A stretch of 64,000 nt of DNA from Nostoc sp. LPT. GTDB lineage: Bacteria > Cyanobacteriota > Cyanobacteriia > Cyanobacteriales > Nostocaceae. A program made the position numbers and the translations under genes. The DNA is taken from contig NZ_JABXKF010000024.1 in the NCBI RefSeq assembly GCF_017115165.1, positions 95,464 to 159,463 of the forward strand. The letters run 5' to 3'. This document shows, piece after piece, positions 1-9,100 of the stretch. Each line of letters begins with the position of its first letter. Position 1 is the stretch's first letter. Under the pieces are notes generated by a model. The model was not told the DNA's origin, did not search any database, and saw only the letters and a list, made by a program, of their open reading frames with translations.

Positions 1-200
1 CGGTAGTAACAAATACGCTGGTCTTGCTCGGCATAAACTCTACAGATTTCCTCAGTTTTATCTGTAGACGCATTATCTGAAATAATTAGTTCAAAATCTT
101 CAAAGGTCTGAGCCAAGAGTGAATCTATGGCTTCTTTGAGAAATTTTTCACCATTATATACAGGTAGTCCGATGCTCAATCGTGGCTGATTGTTACTCAT
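1..200 (-). CDS. Glycosyltransferase family 2, N-terminal part (cut by window edge)
   Basis: The minus-strand frame opens at the ATG at 200 and runs off the window start, giving 66 residues. It begins MSNNQPRLSIGLPVYNGEKF and continues with a DFELIISDNASTDKTEEI segment; the LSIGLPVYNGE strand and the SDNASTD acidic loop are the nucleotide-sugar binding signature of GT-A fold family 2 enzymes. It lies directly downstream of hgdA on the same strand, so it may help attach or alter the sugar head group of heterocyst glycolipids, or it may belong to a glycosyltransferase cluster beyond the edge. The acceptor cannot be read from this fragment. Confidence 0.85.
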   Translation of the reverse strand, partial: MSNNQPRLSIGLPVYNGEKFLKEAIDSLLAQTFEDFELIISDNASTDKTEEICRVYAEQDQRICYY

Positions 201-289
201 AGAAAACAAGTATTCGGAAAATCTGTGGATTATTTTTTGCTTAATCGTAGTTAGGTAAATGCAACATAAAAATTCAGAATTCAGAATCC

Positions 290-366
290 AGTAGGTTGGG
301 TTGAGGAACGAAACCCAACATCATCAAGGTTTTGTTGGATTTCGCTGTCACTCAATCCAACCTACT
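290..366. repeat. Long interrupted palindrome between hgdA and the glycosyltransferase
   Basis: The outer arms AGTAGGTTGGGTTGAG (290-305) and CTCAATCCAACCTACT (351-366) pair, and inner arms around CGAAACCCAACA and TGTTGGATTTCG extend the stem. The element fills the 200-base gap between two minus-strand genes. It may fold as a terminator for hgdA or be a copy of a dispersed MITE/REP-type element. Confidence 0.6.
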
Positions 367-400
367 ATTCTAATTTTTATAACTTCTTACTCCCAAAGAA

Positions 401-1405
401 CTATTTCATCAAGCTTTGAATATCTGTTTTTTGCAGCCATTCATGTGTTTGCTGCATACCTAATTCTAGGTCAACTGCTGGTTTGTAATTTAACAGATTT
501 TGGGCTTTGACAATGGAACAAGCGTAAGGACGAGTCATAAAATCTATAGACTCTGGTAGAATATCAACTTTTTTCCGAAAAAGTTTTTGTCCTTGAACGC
601 GTAGCTTTAGAAACAATTTGATTTCATCTTTCGATAATGAAAGGGGTGCTTGTAAATCTTCCATTGCTGCTAAACGCATAAAATACTCTTTCCACGAAGT
701 TTCTTGTCCATCAGTGATATTAAATATTTCACTGTAAATTTCTTTTTCTATTCCAAGAAAGATGCCATCAATCAGGTTATCTATATATACATGATTGATT
801 ACTCCTTTAGCATCATTGGCGCAAGCAAATAATTTTTGTCGCATCATCAGAATTGGTCTGACTATCCAGGAAATACTTCCTGGGCCGTAAACATCTCCAG
901 CTCGAATAATGATGATGCCAAAATCTGGAGGATTATTCAGTTCTAAAATTGCGGTTTCAGCTTCTATTTTAGTTTGACAGTAGGGATTATTTTCGCCAGA
1001 GAGTGGCCCAGATTCTGTAACACCATCAGGATAATTGAAACCATAAACCATTACACTGGATAGATGCACAAATGTTTTGACACCAGCCTGTTTAGCGGCT
1101 TTAGCCATATTAATAGTACCGCCAACATTCACATCACGAAAATGCTTAATTGCACCAGTTTCTTCGGCAATTTGCTCTGTATGTAAAACGATATCTACTC
1201 CCTGACAAGCCTTTTGAGCAATAGTAGAATCGGTGATACTACCAATAGTTACCTCTACACCCAAATTTTGTAACTGTTTGTTCTGTGCTGTAGAAGTTTG
1301 TAGTCCGCGAACCTTCATCCCTTGCGCTATGGCTAACTCGGCTGTACGCAAACCGACAAATTCATTAATCCCAGTAATTAGGAGAGTTTTGTCTTTGAGG
1401 TTCAT
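401..1405 (-). CDS. hgdA: NAD-dependent epimerase/dehydratase, HgdA-like (extended SDR)
   Basis: This is a 334-residue extended short-chain dehydrogenase when started at the ATG at 1405 (MNLKDKTLLITG), which puts the Rossmann strand at the N-terminus as the family requires; an open frame continues upstream to 1471 but those 22 residues look non-native. The glycine motif is the variant TGINEFVG (residues 11-18), the LSSV strand holds the catalytic Ser near 116, and the YxxxK pair is Y142/K146. Position next to a DevBC-like exporter and the hgl operon matches hgdA, a UDP-galactose 4-epimerase-type enzyme needed for normal heterocyst glycolipid composition in Anabaena. The substrate is inferred from context; a 3-beta-hydroxysteroid-dehydrogenase-like role cannot be excluded. 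Confidence 0.82.
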   Translation of the reverse strand: MNLKDKTLLITGINEFVGLRTAELAIAQGMKVRGLQTSTAQNKQLQNLGVEVTIGSITDSTIAQKACQGVDIVLHTEQIAEETGAIKHFRDVNVGGTINMAKAAKQAGVKTFVHLSSVMVYGFNYPDGVTESGPLSGENNPYCQTKIEAETAILELNNPPDFGIIIIRAGDVYGPGSISWIVRPILMMRQKLFACANDAKGVINHVYIDNLIDGIFLGIEKEIYSEIFNITDGQETSWKEYFMRLAAMEDLQAPLSLSKDEIKLFLKLRVQGQKLFRKKVDILPESIDFMTRPYACSIVKAQNLLNYKPAVDLELGMQQTHEWLQKTDIQSLMK

Positions 1406-1612
1406 AAAATCGAAATTATTGTTAAATAGGTGAATTTGAGTTTTTAGATAAAAGACTTGAAGTAACACCAAATTGGAGTTTTGGTAAATACTTTTAATCT
1501 AAAATCTAAAATTGGTATAAGAAGAAATTTTCTGTAGGGAGGCTGCACTAATACCTAGCTATCAGTCTATATCGTGGCAAAATAAATTGATTACTTTACT
1601 GCTAGTCATCAT

Positions 1613-2791
1613 TTAGAAAATATCTCCTGGATCTGCAGAGCGGAGTTTGTTGATAGCAAGCGCTCCTGATGTTATACACATTAAAACTGTTGAAGTTAAA
1701 ACAATTACCGCATTATTAGTGGTCATAATTATTGGCAGCTTAGTTGCTTCCGCTGCAAAACTATATAACAAGACAGAAGTAATAAATCCTGGGATATAAC
1801 CTAAGATTGCCAAAATCAAAGCTTGCTGAAATACCACATTTAATAAATAGCTATTGGCATAACCTATGGCTTTTAAAGTGGCATAAGCAACGAACTGTGT
1901 AGCAATATTGCTGTAAAGAATTTGATAAACAATAACTACACCAACAACCGCAGCCATTGTTAACATCAAGTTAAGAATAAAACCAATGGGTGTTCTGACA
2001 GCCCAATATTTTTTTTCAAAATCAATGAAGCCTTGACGCGTAAAAACTTGGACATCATTAGGCAAACTTGCTTGTAAATTTTTCAGTACTGTTTCTGCAT
2101 TAGTACCAGGTTTGAGGGAAATCAAACCAATATCTATCATCTCTGCTGGACGAGTATTAGGATTTATCCTCAAGAAAGTTGAGTCACTAACAAGTAAATT
2201 ACCATCTACCCCAAAGGAAGGCCCTAACGTGAATAAGCCACCAATTCTCACTCGATAACCAATTAATGAATTGAAGGGAAATATTTCAATTGTCTGTGCA
2301 GTATCTCCCGCATTAAATTTTTCAGCTATTGGGCCAAACTCTGGGCGAGAACCCCGGTCAAAAAGCATAACATCGGGAGTTTTAAGTTTATCTAAATTTT
2401 TCTCAACTTCTGGGATGTTCATCACAGGTTTACCTGGATCGAAACCAATAACATATATTGAATATTTCTCACTAGTTGCTGGATTTTTCAGTTTGGCAAA
2501 TTGCAAATACATGGGGCTAACTGACTCTACGCCATCAAACCCCAAAGATTGGTACAAACGAGTCCGTGAAAAACTTTGATTTGAGGTCAAAGATTTATAT
2601 TGCGAACTAACTAAAAATAAATCTCCTTTGAGATTCTGATGGACTGCGGTTGCACTAGAATAGAGGGCATCTTGAAAACCAAGTTGCACAAACATTAGCA
2701 GCACAATAAAACCAATACCGGCTACAGCTACTAATAAACGAACTTTTTGCTGGGCTAGCTGTAGCCATGCTAAAGGAATTTTGAAAATCAT
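1613..2791 (-). CDS. hgdC: DevC-like ABC transporter permease, HgdC-like
   Basis: This 392-residue membrane protein has the DevC/MacB layout. One helix near residues 20-40 (LLVAVAGIGFIVLLMFVQLG) is followed by a large periplasmic domain (about 45-270) and then three helices: 271-300, about 315-340 and 350-372. The end, NKLRSADPGDIF, is typical of the DevC family, where the short AxxxLRxxxPxxVF tail faces the ATPase. It lies between hgdA and hgdB on one strand, so the three probably form a unit exporting heterocyst glycolipids through a TolC-type channel. No ATPase (DevA) gene is in this window, so the ATPase must be supplied from elsewhere. Confidence 0.88.
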   Translation of the reverse strand: MIFKIPLAWLQLAQQKVRLLVAVAGIGFIVLLMFVQLGFQDALYSSATAVHQNLKGDLFLVSSQYKSLTSNQSFSRTRLYQSLGFDGVESVSPMYLQFAKLKNPATSEKYSIYVIGFDPGKPVMNIPEVEKNLDKLKTPDVMLFDRGSRPEFGPIAEKFNAGDTAQTIEIFPFNSLIGYRVRIGGLFTLGPSFGVDGNLLVSDSTFLRINPNTRPAEMIDIGLISLKPGTNAETVLKNLQASLPNDVQVFTRQGFIDFEKKYWAVRTPIGFILNLMLTMAAVVGVVIVYQILYSNIATQFVAYATLKAIGYANSYLLNVVFQQALILAILGYIPGFITSVLLYSFAAEATKLPIIMTTNNAVIVLTSTVLMCITSGALAINKLRSADPGDIF

Positions 2792-2803
2792 GGATTTATT
2801 TAT

Positions 2804-2842
2804 TATTTGTCATTTGTCATTTGTCATTGGTCATTTGTGAAT
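2804..2842. repeat. Heptanucleotide tandem repeat (TCATTTG family STRR)
   Basis: About five near-perfect 7-base units of the TCATTTG type sit in the short gap between hgdC and hgdB. This is the short tandemly repeated repetitive sequence class common in Nostocales. Related units recur near 23192, 42884 and 43328 in the window. Confidence 0.8.
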
Positions 2843-2858
2843 GACATATATCCTATGA

Positions 2859-4067
2859 CTAAATATGAATGGCGACATCCACTTGTAAGTTAGTTAAACG
2901 AGCGACCTTTTGACTATCTGCGGGATTATCGATGGAGATTTTTACTTCAACTATTCTGCGGTCTGTATCGGAACCAGGGTTTAGGCTAAAGATGTTTTGC
3001 TTGTCAACTTGCCAACCAATCTCTTTTACAGTTCCTTTTATTGTTCCAGTAAATGCAGTGCTGTTAATGGTGGCTTTTTGTCCTACACGCACTTTTTGAA
3101 CATCGGTTTGATACACCTCTGCAATCACATACATTTGAGATGTTTTACCTATCTCAGCAAATCCTTTGTTGGTACTGATGACTTCTCCGGTTTTGGCGTG
3201 AATTTTCAAAATTTTGCCATTTATGGGAGATTTGATGTAACTTAAATCCAAGTCGGCTTTTGCTTGTTGAACAGAAGTTGTTGCACTGTTAACTTCAGTT
3301 TGTGCTACCTGAACATCTACACTACGCACTTCACTAATACTGGTGAGTTGCGCTTGTGCTTGCTTGCGTTGTTCTTGAAATATATCTTGAGTCCGCTTGA
3401 GGGTGGCTTGAGCTTCTGTTAGTTGTTGTTGTGTAGTCTTTAGTTGCAAAGCTTTGGTATCTGCTACAGAAGCCGCGATCGCACCTCGTTTATATAATTG
3501 CTGATAGCGATCGTTCTCAGCTTCAGCGTTGTCTACTTCCGCCTGGATGCGGTCGATTGTCGCCTGTTGTGTCGCAACATCCCCTTTATATTGTGGCTCT
3601 AAACGGGCGATCGCAGCCTTTTGAGCATCGACATCACCCGTTTTAGCTCCAGATTTCACCTGCGCTAGTTTAGCTTTGGCAACTTGGAGTTGGTCTATAG
3701 CCTGTTGTAATGCCGTTCTAGAACGACCATAATTTTCGAGATAGGCCAATAATTGCCCTGCTTTAACCGCATCTCCTTCTTTCACCAACAGTCTATCTAC
3801 TCGCACCCCATTATTAGAAGCAGGAGCAGTTAAAGAAGTAATTTCGCCTTCTGGCTCCAAACGTCCCAAGGCAGTCACAGCAACTTTCGCAGGCGTGGCA
3901 GCTTTGGGAGGGTTTGCTGGCGCTGTCACAACTTTCGCTTTAGACCAATAGGGTGTCAAACTATAGAAAGCGATTAATCCAGCCGCTAAGGTGAGAGAAG
4001 CTGCTAAAATTACTTGCGAGCGGCCTACGGGTTTTGTGAGTAATCGACTTTCTTTATTTACTGCCAT
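2859..4067 (-). CDS. hgdB: DevB-like membrane fusion protein, HgdB-like
   Basis: This 402-residue periplasmic adaptor starts with a cytoplasmic tail and a single helix (about residues 18-40, VILAASLTLAAGLIAFYSL). A split lipoyl/biotinyl domain follows (about 65-120, with GDAVKAGQLLAYLEN), then an alanine/glutamine-rich coiled-coil hairpin (about 120-270) and a beta-barrel region (LDLSYIKSPINGKILKI onward). The order is that of HlyD/AcrA-type adaptors and of DevB. It should link the HgdC permease to an outer-membrane TolC channel. The gene is the first of the minus-strand hgdB-hgdC-hgdA group and diverges from hglE across a 2-kb gap. Confidence 0.88.
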   Translation of the reverse strand: MAVNKESRLLTKPVGRSQVILAASLTLAAGLIAFYSLTPYWSKAKVVTAPANPPKAATPAKVAVTALGRLEPEGEITSLTAPASNNGVRVDRLLVKEGDAVKAGQLLAYLENYGRSRTALQQAIDQLQVAKAKLAQVKSGAKTGDVDAQKAAIARLEPQYKGDVATQQATIDRIQAEVDNAEAENDRYQQLYKRGAIAASVADTKALQLKTTQQQLTEAQATLKRTQDIFQEQRKQAQAQLTSISEVRSVDVQVAQTEVNSATTSVQQAKADLDLSYIKSPINGKILKIHAKTGEVISTNKGFAEIGKTSQMYVIAEVYQTDVQKVRVGQKATINSTAFTGTIKGTVKEIGWQVDKQNIFSLNPGSDTDRRIVEVKISIDNPADSQKVARLTNLQVDVAIHI

Positions 4068-4133
4068 ATTTTCATTCCAATTCTGCTTTTTTAGGGAATA
4101 TCCTGGTTATATTTAGTCGATTAGAATAGACTC

Positions 4134-4238
4134 ATACCAATTCAAAATTCACGCATTCAAAATTCACGCATTAAGAAAGCCAGACAGAACAAAGGTTTGG
4201 GAGTATGTATCTGTCGCATTCTTTTTTAAAATTGGTAT
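4134..4238. repeat. Short MITE-like element with ATACCAATT / AATTGGTAT ends
   Basis: The 105-base stretch starts with ATACCAATT (4134-4142) and ends with AATTGGTAT (4230-4238), a perfect 9-base inverted pair. Just inside the left end a 15-base unit (TTCAAAATTCACGCA) is repeated twice in tandem (4141-4170). No transposase is encoded. It may be a degenerate non-autonomous element. Confidence 0.4.
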
Positions 4239-5513
4239 CATCCGCAAATTACCAAGAGGGCTTTTCCTCTGGGTTTTCTACCTTAAATCAAGTGGATGGG
4301 TCTAAATTGGTTTTATATGAATTGTTATACGCTTTTACCGCCCAAATTTACTATTGTGGCGTGAAAATTAATGGCGTGTTACTTCAAAGCTTCCTAAGTT
4401 ATATCCTATTTTGTCATCTAATCCCGTAGCGTAAAATACAATAGCGCTAGTCAGAAAATTTAATTTTTAAGAAGAACGAAGCGCTAATAAAAATGAGATC
4501 AAAATCTGGATAAACTTGTTTTCAAGTATGGACTAAAAGTTGATTCTTGTCAACCAACTTAATTTGCATAAGTCTTGATTCTCTCACTAAAATATTTCAT
4601 CACAGTAAGATTAGGTGCTGAAAAAATGTACGCGATCGCTAATCTCTTATCTAGCAATTGAATACCTACCTATAAATAGTTCGTGATTAAGCAGATTTGA
4701 TATTACTAACAGATTATTACGATCGAGGTTGTGTAATATAAGACATTCTTATAGCGATTTTTAGTAGGGGTAATTGATGAATTGCCCTTACTTAAGCTAT
4801 TAGCCCTGTAAGAAACTTGCAAAGCGGGTTAGTTGGTAGATGAGATGCAAAATCTGAGCTTTGTTTCGGTTTACTTTTTACTGAAGATTCATTTAACCCA
4901 TATTATGTTTATCAAGCAACATATTAAAAATTAATATTTGCTTTATAAATAACCACTTTGTTTGTTAACTTGACTTATATTAAAAAATAACCAAAAACTT
5001 TGACTCAATTATGATGCTTCTCTGAGAAATAATACTTGTAATTATTGAATTTATCTATGTATTCATTGAATTGTTACTTACTAGACAACAGATTTGTAGT
5101 GTTAACCTAATCAAGAGAATATTTATGTTTAACCCGTAGATATCAAAATTTTTCACATATTTATCTAGTCATTAATTATACTTTTATGCTTAATTTTATT
5201 CAAAGTTTATATCAGTAAGAGTATATGGTTATTTATAAAATAACTTTAAAGGAATGATTTAGTTTCTGTAAAGTATGTTAGTGTTTTTATTAATTCAATG
5301 CTTTAAAGTGGTTAGACAAACTAGTTATTTAATTGATATTTTTAAATTAAAAATAACTAAAGATAACTGCGTTGTCATTACCTAGCGATCATTTAATTAC
5401 TTTTTCAATTTGCATAAACTCGGATTAAAGGCGGTGTCTTTTCTGTAACGAACTTGTCAACTTTACTGGGTCAAATCCCATAAAATATATTATCCCGGAC
5501 GTTGAAACTAGCT

Positions 5514-5912
5514 ATGACATTAATTGAAACACAGAACATTGTTATTAACACCAGCTCTGTTGCTGTGTTTAGGCTAGATAATCAAACGGGTTCGGGTGAA
5601 AAAAACATTTCTGTTTCCTTAGCTACTCCTCAGTTTTCCTCGCTCCAGTAGGATACCATTGCTCAAAATCTCTACTATTACAAATGGATTGAATTCACTG
5701 GTTAAGCAGCTATTACACTCCAAGACTATTTTACCAGTTTTAACAACGTCATTGACCGTGCCGATTTTGGATTTTGATTTTTTTTGGTTCATCCTCCCCT
5801 TATTGTGGGTAAAACAAATCTAAAAGATGCTCGAAACTACGCCCGATTACTCACTAACGCAAATCTAAAATCCAAAATTGGTTCACCTATTGCCACAATA
5901 TCAAGAGTCTAG
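5514..5912 (+). pseudogene. Possible decayed small gene upstream of hglE
   Basis: From the ATG at 5514 one frame gives a 45-residue peptide ending at a TAG (5649-5651). The same frame then stays protein-like through a TAA (5703-5705) and a TGA (5775-5777) up to a TAG at 5910. Segments such as DTIAQNLYYYKWIEFTG and ITLQDYFTSFNNVIDRADFG read like real protein, and the first two stops could derive from TGG and CAA by single changes. I do not recognise the family, and four stops in 133 codons is only modestly below chance for this AT content, so this may be coincidence. Confidence 0.3.
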
Positions 5913-6126
5913 CGTTGTATAACATTTTTTCGCGATCGCAGTGTGCCAAAATCGCCTATAAATCTAAGGCTTTGTCAGGGCAGTATGTGTCGTGTGGTGT
6001 CGATTTGGAAAAAAGCATTTAGCACAGATAGGATAGCTAGCTGCTTTACAAGATGAGAGATTTTCATTATTTAGTAGGCAACAGAAATTACTGTAGCTAC
6101 ACAATCCACAGTACTAACTATGCCCT

Positions 6127-9100
6127 ATGTCTGCTTATTCAATTGATACTGCCTTAGCGGAGTTAGAGAGCCTTGTCAATAATTGTGAAAAGGCTGTAAT
6201 GAGGTCTATAGAGGAAAAAAAAATGAAGTCAGATAAATCAGTGGCAATCAACAAAATTAACAGACAATTACAACACAATCCTATAGCGATTGTTGGGATG
6301 GCTTCTCTATTGCCAAAAGCCAGAAATTTGCGGGAATATTGGCAAAATATAGTAAACAAAATTGACTGTATTACTGATGTTCCTTCTACTCACTGGAGCG
6401 TCGAAGATTATTACGATCCGAATCCTAGAACTACTGAAGATAAAACCTACTGTAAAAGAGGCGGGTTTCTTCCAGAGGTAGATTTTAACCCGATGGAATT
6501 CGGCATACCGCCCAGCATTTTGGAAGTCACAGATGTATCGCAACTATTAAGTTTAGTAGTTGCGAAAGAAGCGATGGAAGATGCAGGCTATGGTGAACAA
6601 CGTGAATTTAGCCGCGAGACTGTTGGCGTAATTTTAGGCGTGGCGATGGCCAAGCAATTAGGAATGCCACTTTCTGCGAGGTTGGAATATCCGATTTGGG
6701 AAAAAGCACTCAAAAGCAGTGGTTTATCTGACGAGGATACACAAAAAATCGTTGATAAAATCAAAAGCGCTTATGTGAAATGGGATGAGAACGCTTTCCC
6801 TGGAATGTTAGCTAACGTAGTCGCCGGACGAATTGCCAATCGCCTGAATTTTGGCGGGATGAATTGTGTAGTTGATGCCGCTTGCGCTAGTTCCTTCGGT
6901 GCTTTAAAAATGGCGATTAGTGAACTAGTTGAGCATCGTTCTGACATGATGCTGACTGGTGGTGTTGATACCGATAACACCATCATGGCTTACATCTCGT
7001 TTAGCAAAACACCGGCGGTTTCTCCCAGTGAGAATGTCAAACCTTTCGATGCTAAGTCGGATGGGATGATGCTGGGTGAAGGTATCGGGATGATTGTCCT
7101 CAAACGTTTAGAAGATGCTCAACGGGACAACGATAAAATATATGCTGTAATTAAAGGTATTGGTACTTCCAGCGATGGGCGTTACAAGAGCATTTATGCT
7201 CCCCGCAAAGAAGGTCAAGTCAAAGCTTTAGAACGTGCTTATGAAGATGCAGGCTTTTCTCCCGCTACCGTTGGCTTAATGGAAGCACATGGTACCGGTA
7301 CAATGGCTGGAGATCCGACAGAGTTCGGTTCTTTAAAAGACTTCTTTGATGGACATGATGACAAAAAGCAGCACATCGCTTTGGGTAGTGTGAAATCACA
7401 AATCGGACACACAAAAGCGGCTGCGGGTGCGGCGAGTTTGATTAAAACTGCTTTGGCTTTACATCACAAAGTATTACCGCCCACAATTAATATCACCGAA
7501 CCGAACCCCAAACTCAACATTAAAAATTCGGCCTTTTATTTGAATACCGAAACTAGACCTTGGATTCGTGCAGAAGGGGAAGCACCCAGACGCGCAGGTG
7601 TGAGTTCTTTTGGCTTTGGTGGAACCAACTATCACGTCGTTTTGGAAGAATATGAAGCCGACCAGAACCACGCTTACCGCTTACACAGTGGTGCTAGTGA
7701 AGTGCTGTTGTTTGCTCCTACAGTAGAGCAATTGTTGAGCAAATCTGAAGAGATTTTAGGTAAATTGCGATCGCCCGATGCAATTACACACTATGCACAA
7801 TTAGTCAAGGATTGCAAATCGCCACAGATTCCCCTCTCTGCTGCCAGATTTGGGTTTGTCGCTGAGAATCTCGAAGAAGCTTGCAAGTTGCTGCAAACTA
7901 GCATTGACTGGCTGAAACTTAAAGGTTCAGCAGCATCTTGGGAACATCCCCAAGGGATTTATTACCGTTCCTCTGGTATGGAGTTGGGCGGAAAAGTTGT
8001 CTCTCTATTTTCTGGTCAAGGTTCGCAATACTTGGAGATGGGACGCGAACTAGTGATGAATTTTCCTTTGATGCGCCGTCTTCATGGTTATATGGATAGC
8101 CTGTTGCTCAAAGATAATTTGCAGCCGTTGTCAGAAATCGTTTTTCCTCATCCTGTGTTTGGAGAGGCAGAAAAAAATGTCCAAATTGCTGCCTTGCAAC
8201 GCACAGAATACGCTCAACCAGCCATCGGGGTGTTGAGTGCAGGGATGTACAGCATATTGCAACAAGCTGGATTTAAGTCAGATTTTGTTGCCGGTCACAG
8301 CTTTGGTGAACTAACAGCGCTATGGGCTGCGGGGGTTTTGAGTACAGAAGATTACTTGTTCCTGGTGAAAGCTAGGGGTCAAGCAATGGCTGCACCCGAA
8401 GATCCGGATCATGATGCGGGTAGTATGCTGGCTGTCAAAGAAGACATCAGCAAAGTGGAAGCAGTAATCAGACATTTTCCGCAAGTTGCGATCGCTAATC
8501 AAAATTCTCCGACTCAATTTGTCTTGGCTGGGCCTACCGCAGAAATAGCAAGAGTCAGAGACGCTTTACACGAGAAAGGATATACGGCTGTATTGTTACC
8601 TGTATCAGCAGCGTTCCATACACCGCTAATCGCCTTTGCTCAGAAATCCTTTGCGATCGCTACTAAGTCTGTCAAGTTCCAAAGTCCCAAAATTCCTGTT
8701 TACAGCAACGTCACCAGTAAGCAGTATCCCAAAGAACCCCAAGGTATTCAAAAAATCCTGGAAACGCACCTTTCTAATTCAGTGCTGTTTAAACAGGAAA
8801 TTGAAAATATTTATGCAGCGGGTGGTACTTGTTTTGTGGAATTTGGGCCGAGGAAAATTCTCAGCAACTTGGTGAAAGAAATCCTTGGCGATCGCCCTCA
8901 TATTACCGTATCTTTGAACCCCAGCACTCAAAAGAATAGCGATCGCTCCTTACGAGAAGCAGTTGTGCAGTTGCGTGTGATTGGTTTGGCTTTGAATAAC
9001 CTCGATCCTTACCAACTTCCCCAAACTATCCCCCCAATTGAGACGAAGAAGACATTAAATGTACGTTTAAACGGCATAAACTACAGATCCGAAAAAACGA

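Larger units (their letters stand above)
4068..6126. other. 2.06-kb largely non-coding gap between divergent hgdB and hglE
   Basis: No convincing intact gene is visible. The stretch is AT-rich, contains a small MITE-like element (4134-4238), a decayed reading frame (5514-5912) and scattered HIP1 octamers (for example near 4631 and 5933). It must hold the promoters for both divergent transcription units. I looked for NtcA boxes of the form GTA-N8-TAC and saw none with a perfect match. The last stretch before hglE, from about 6010, has no obvious Shine-Dalgarno sequence. Confidence 0.6.

Noticed and set aside
4205..4429. 74-residue plus-strand frame upstream of hglE
   Set aside because: It begins inside the MITE-like element, has no recognisable domain or Shine-Dalgarno sequence, and its composition looks like translated AT-rich spacer.
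4430..6126. NtcA-type box (GTA-N8-TAC) before hglE
   Set aside because: Several partial matches were seen by eye but none was exact with a sensible downstream -10 box.
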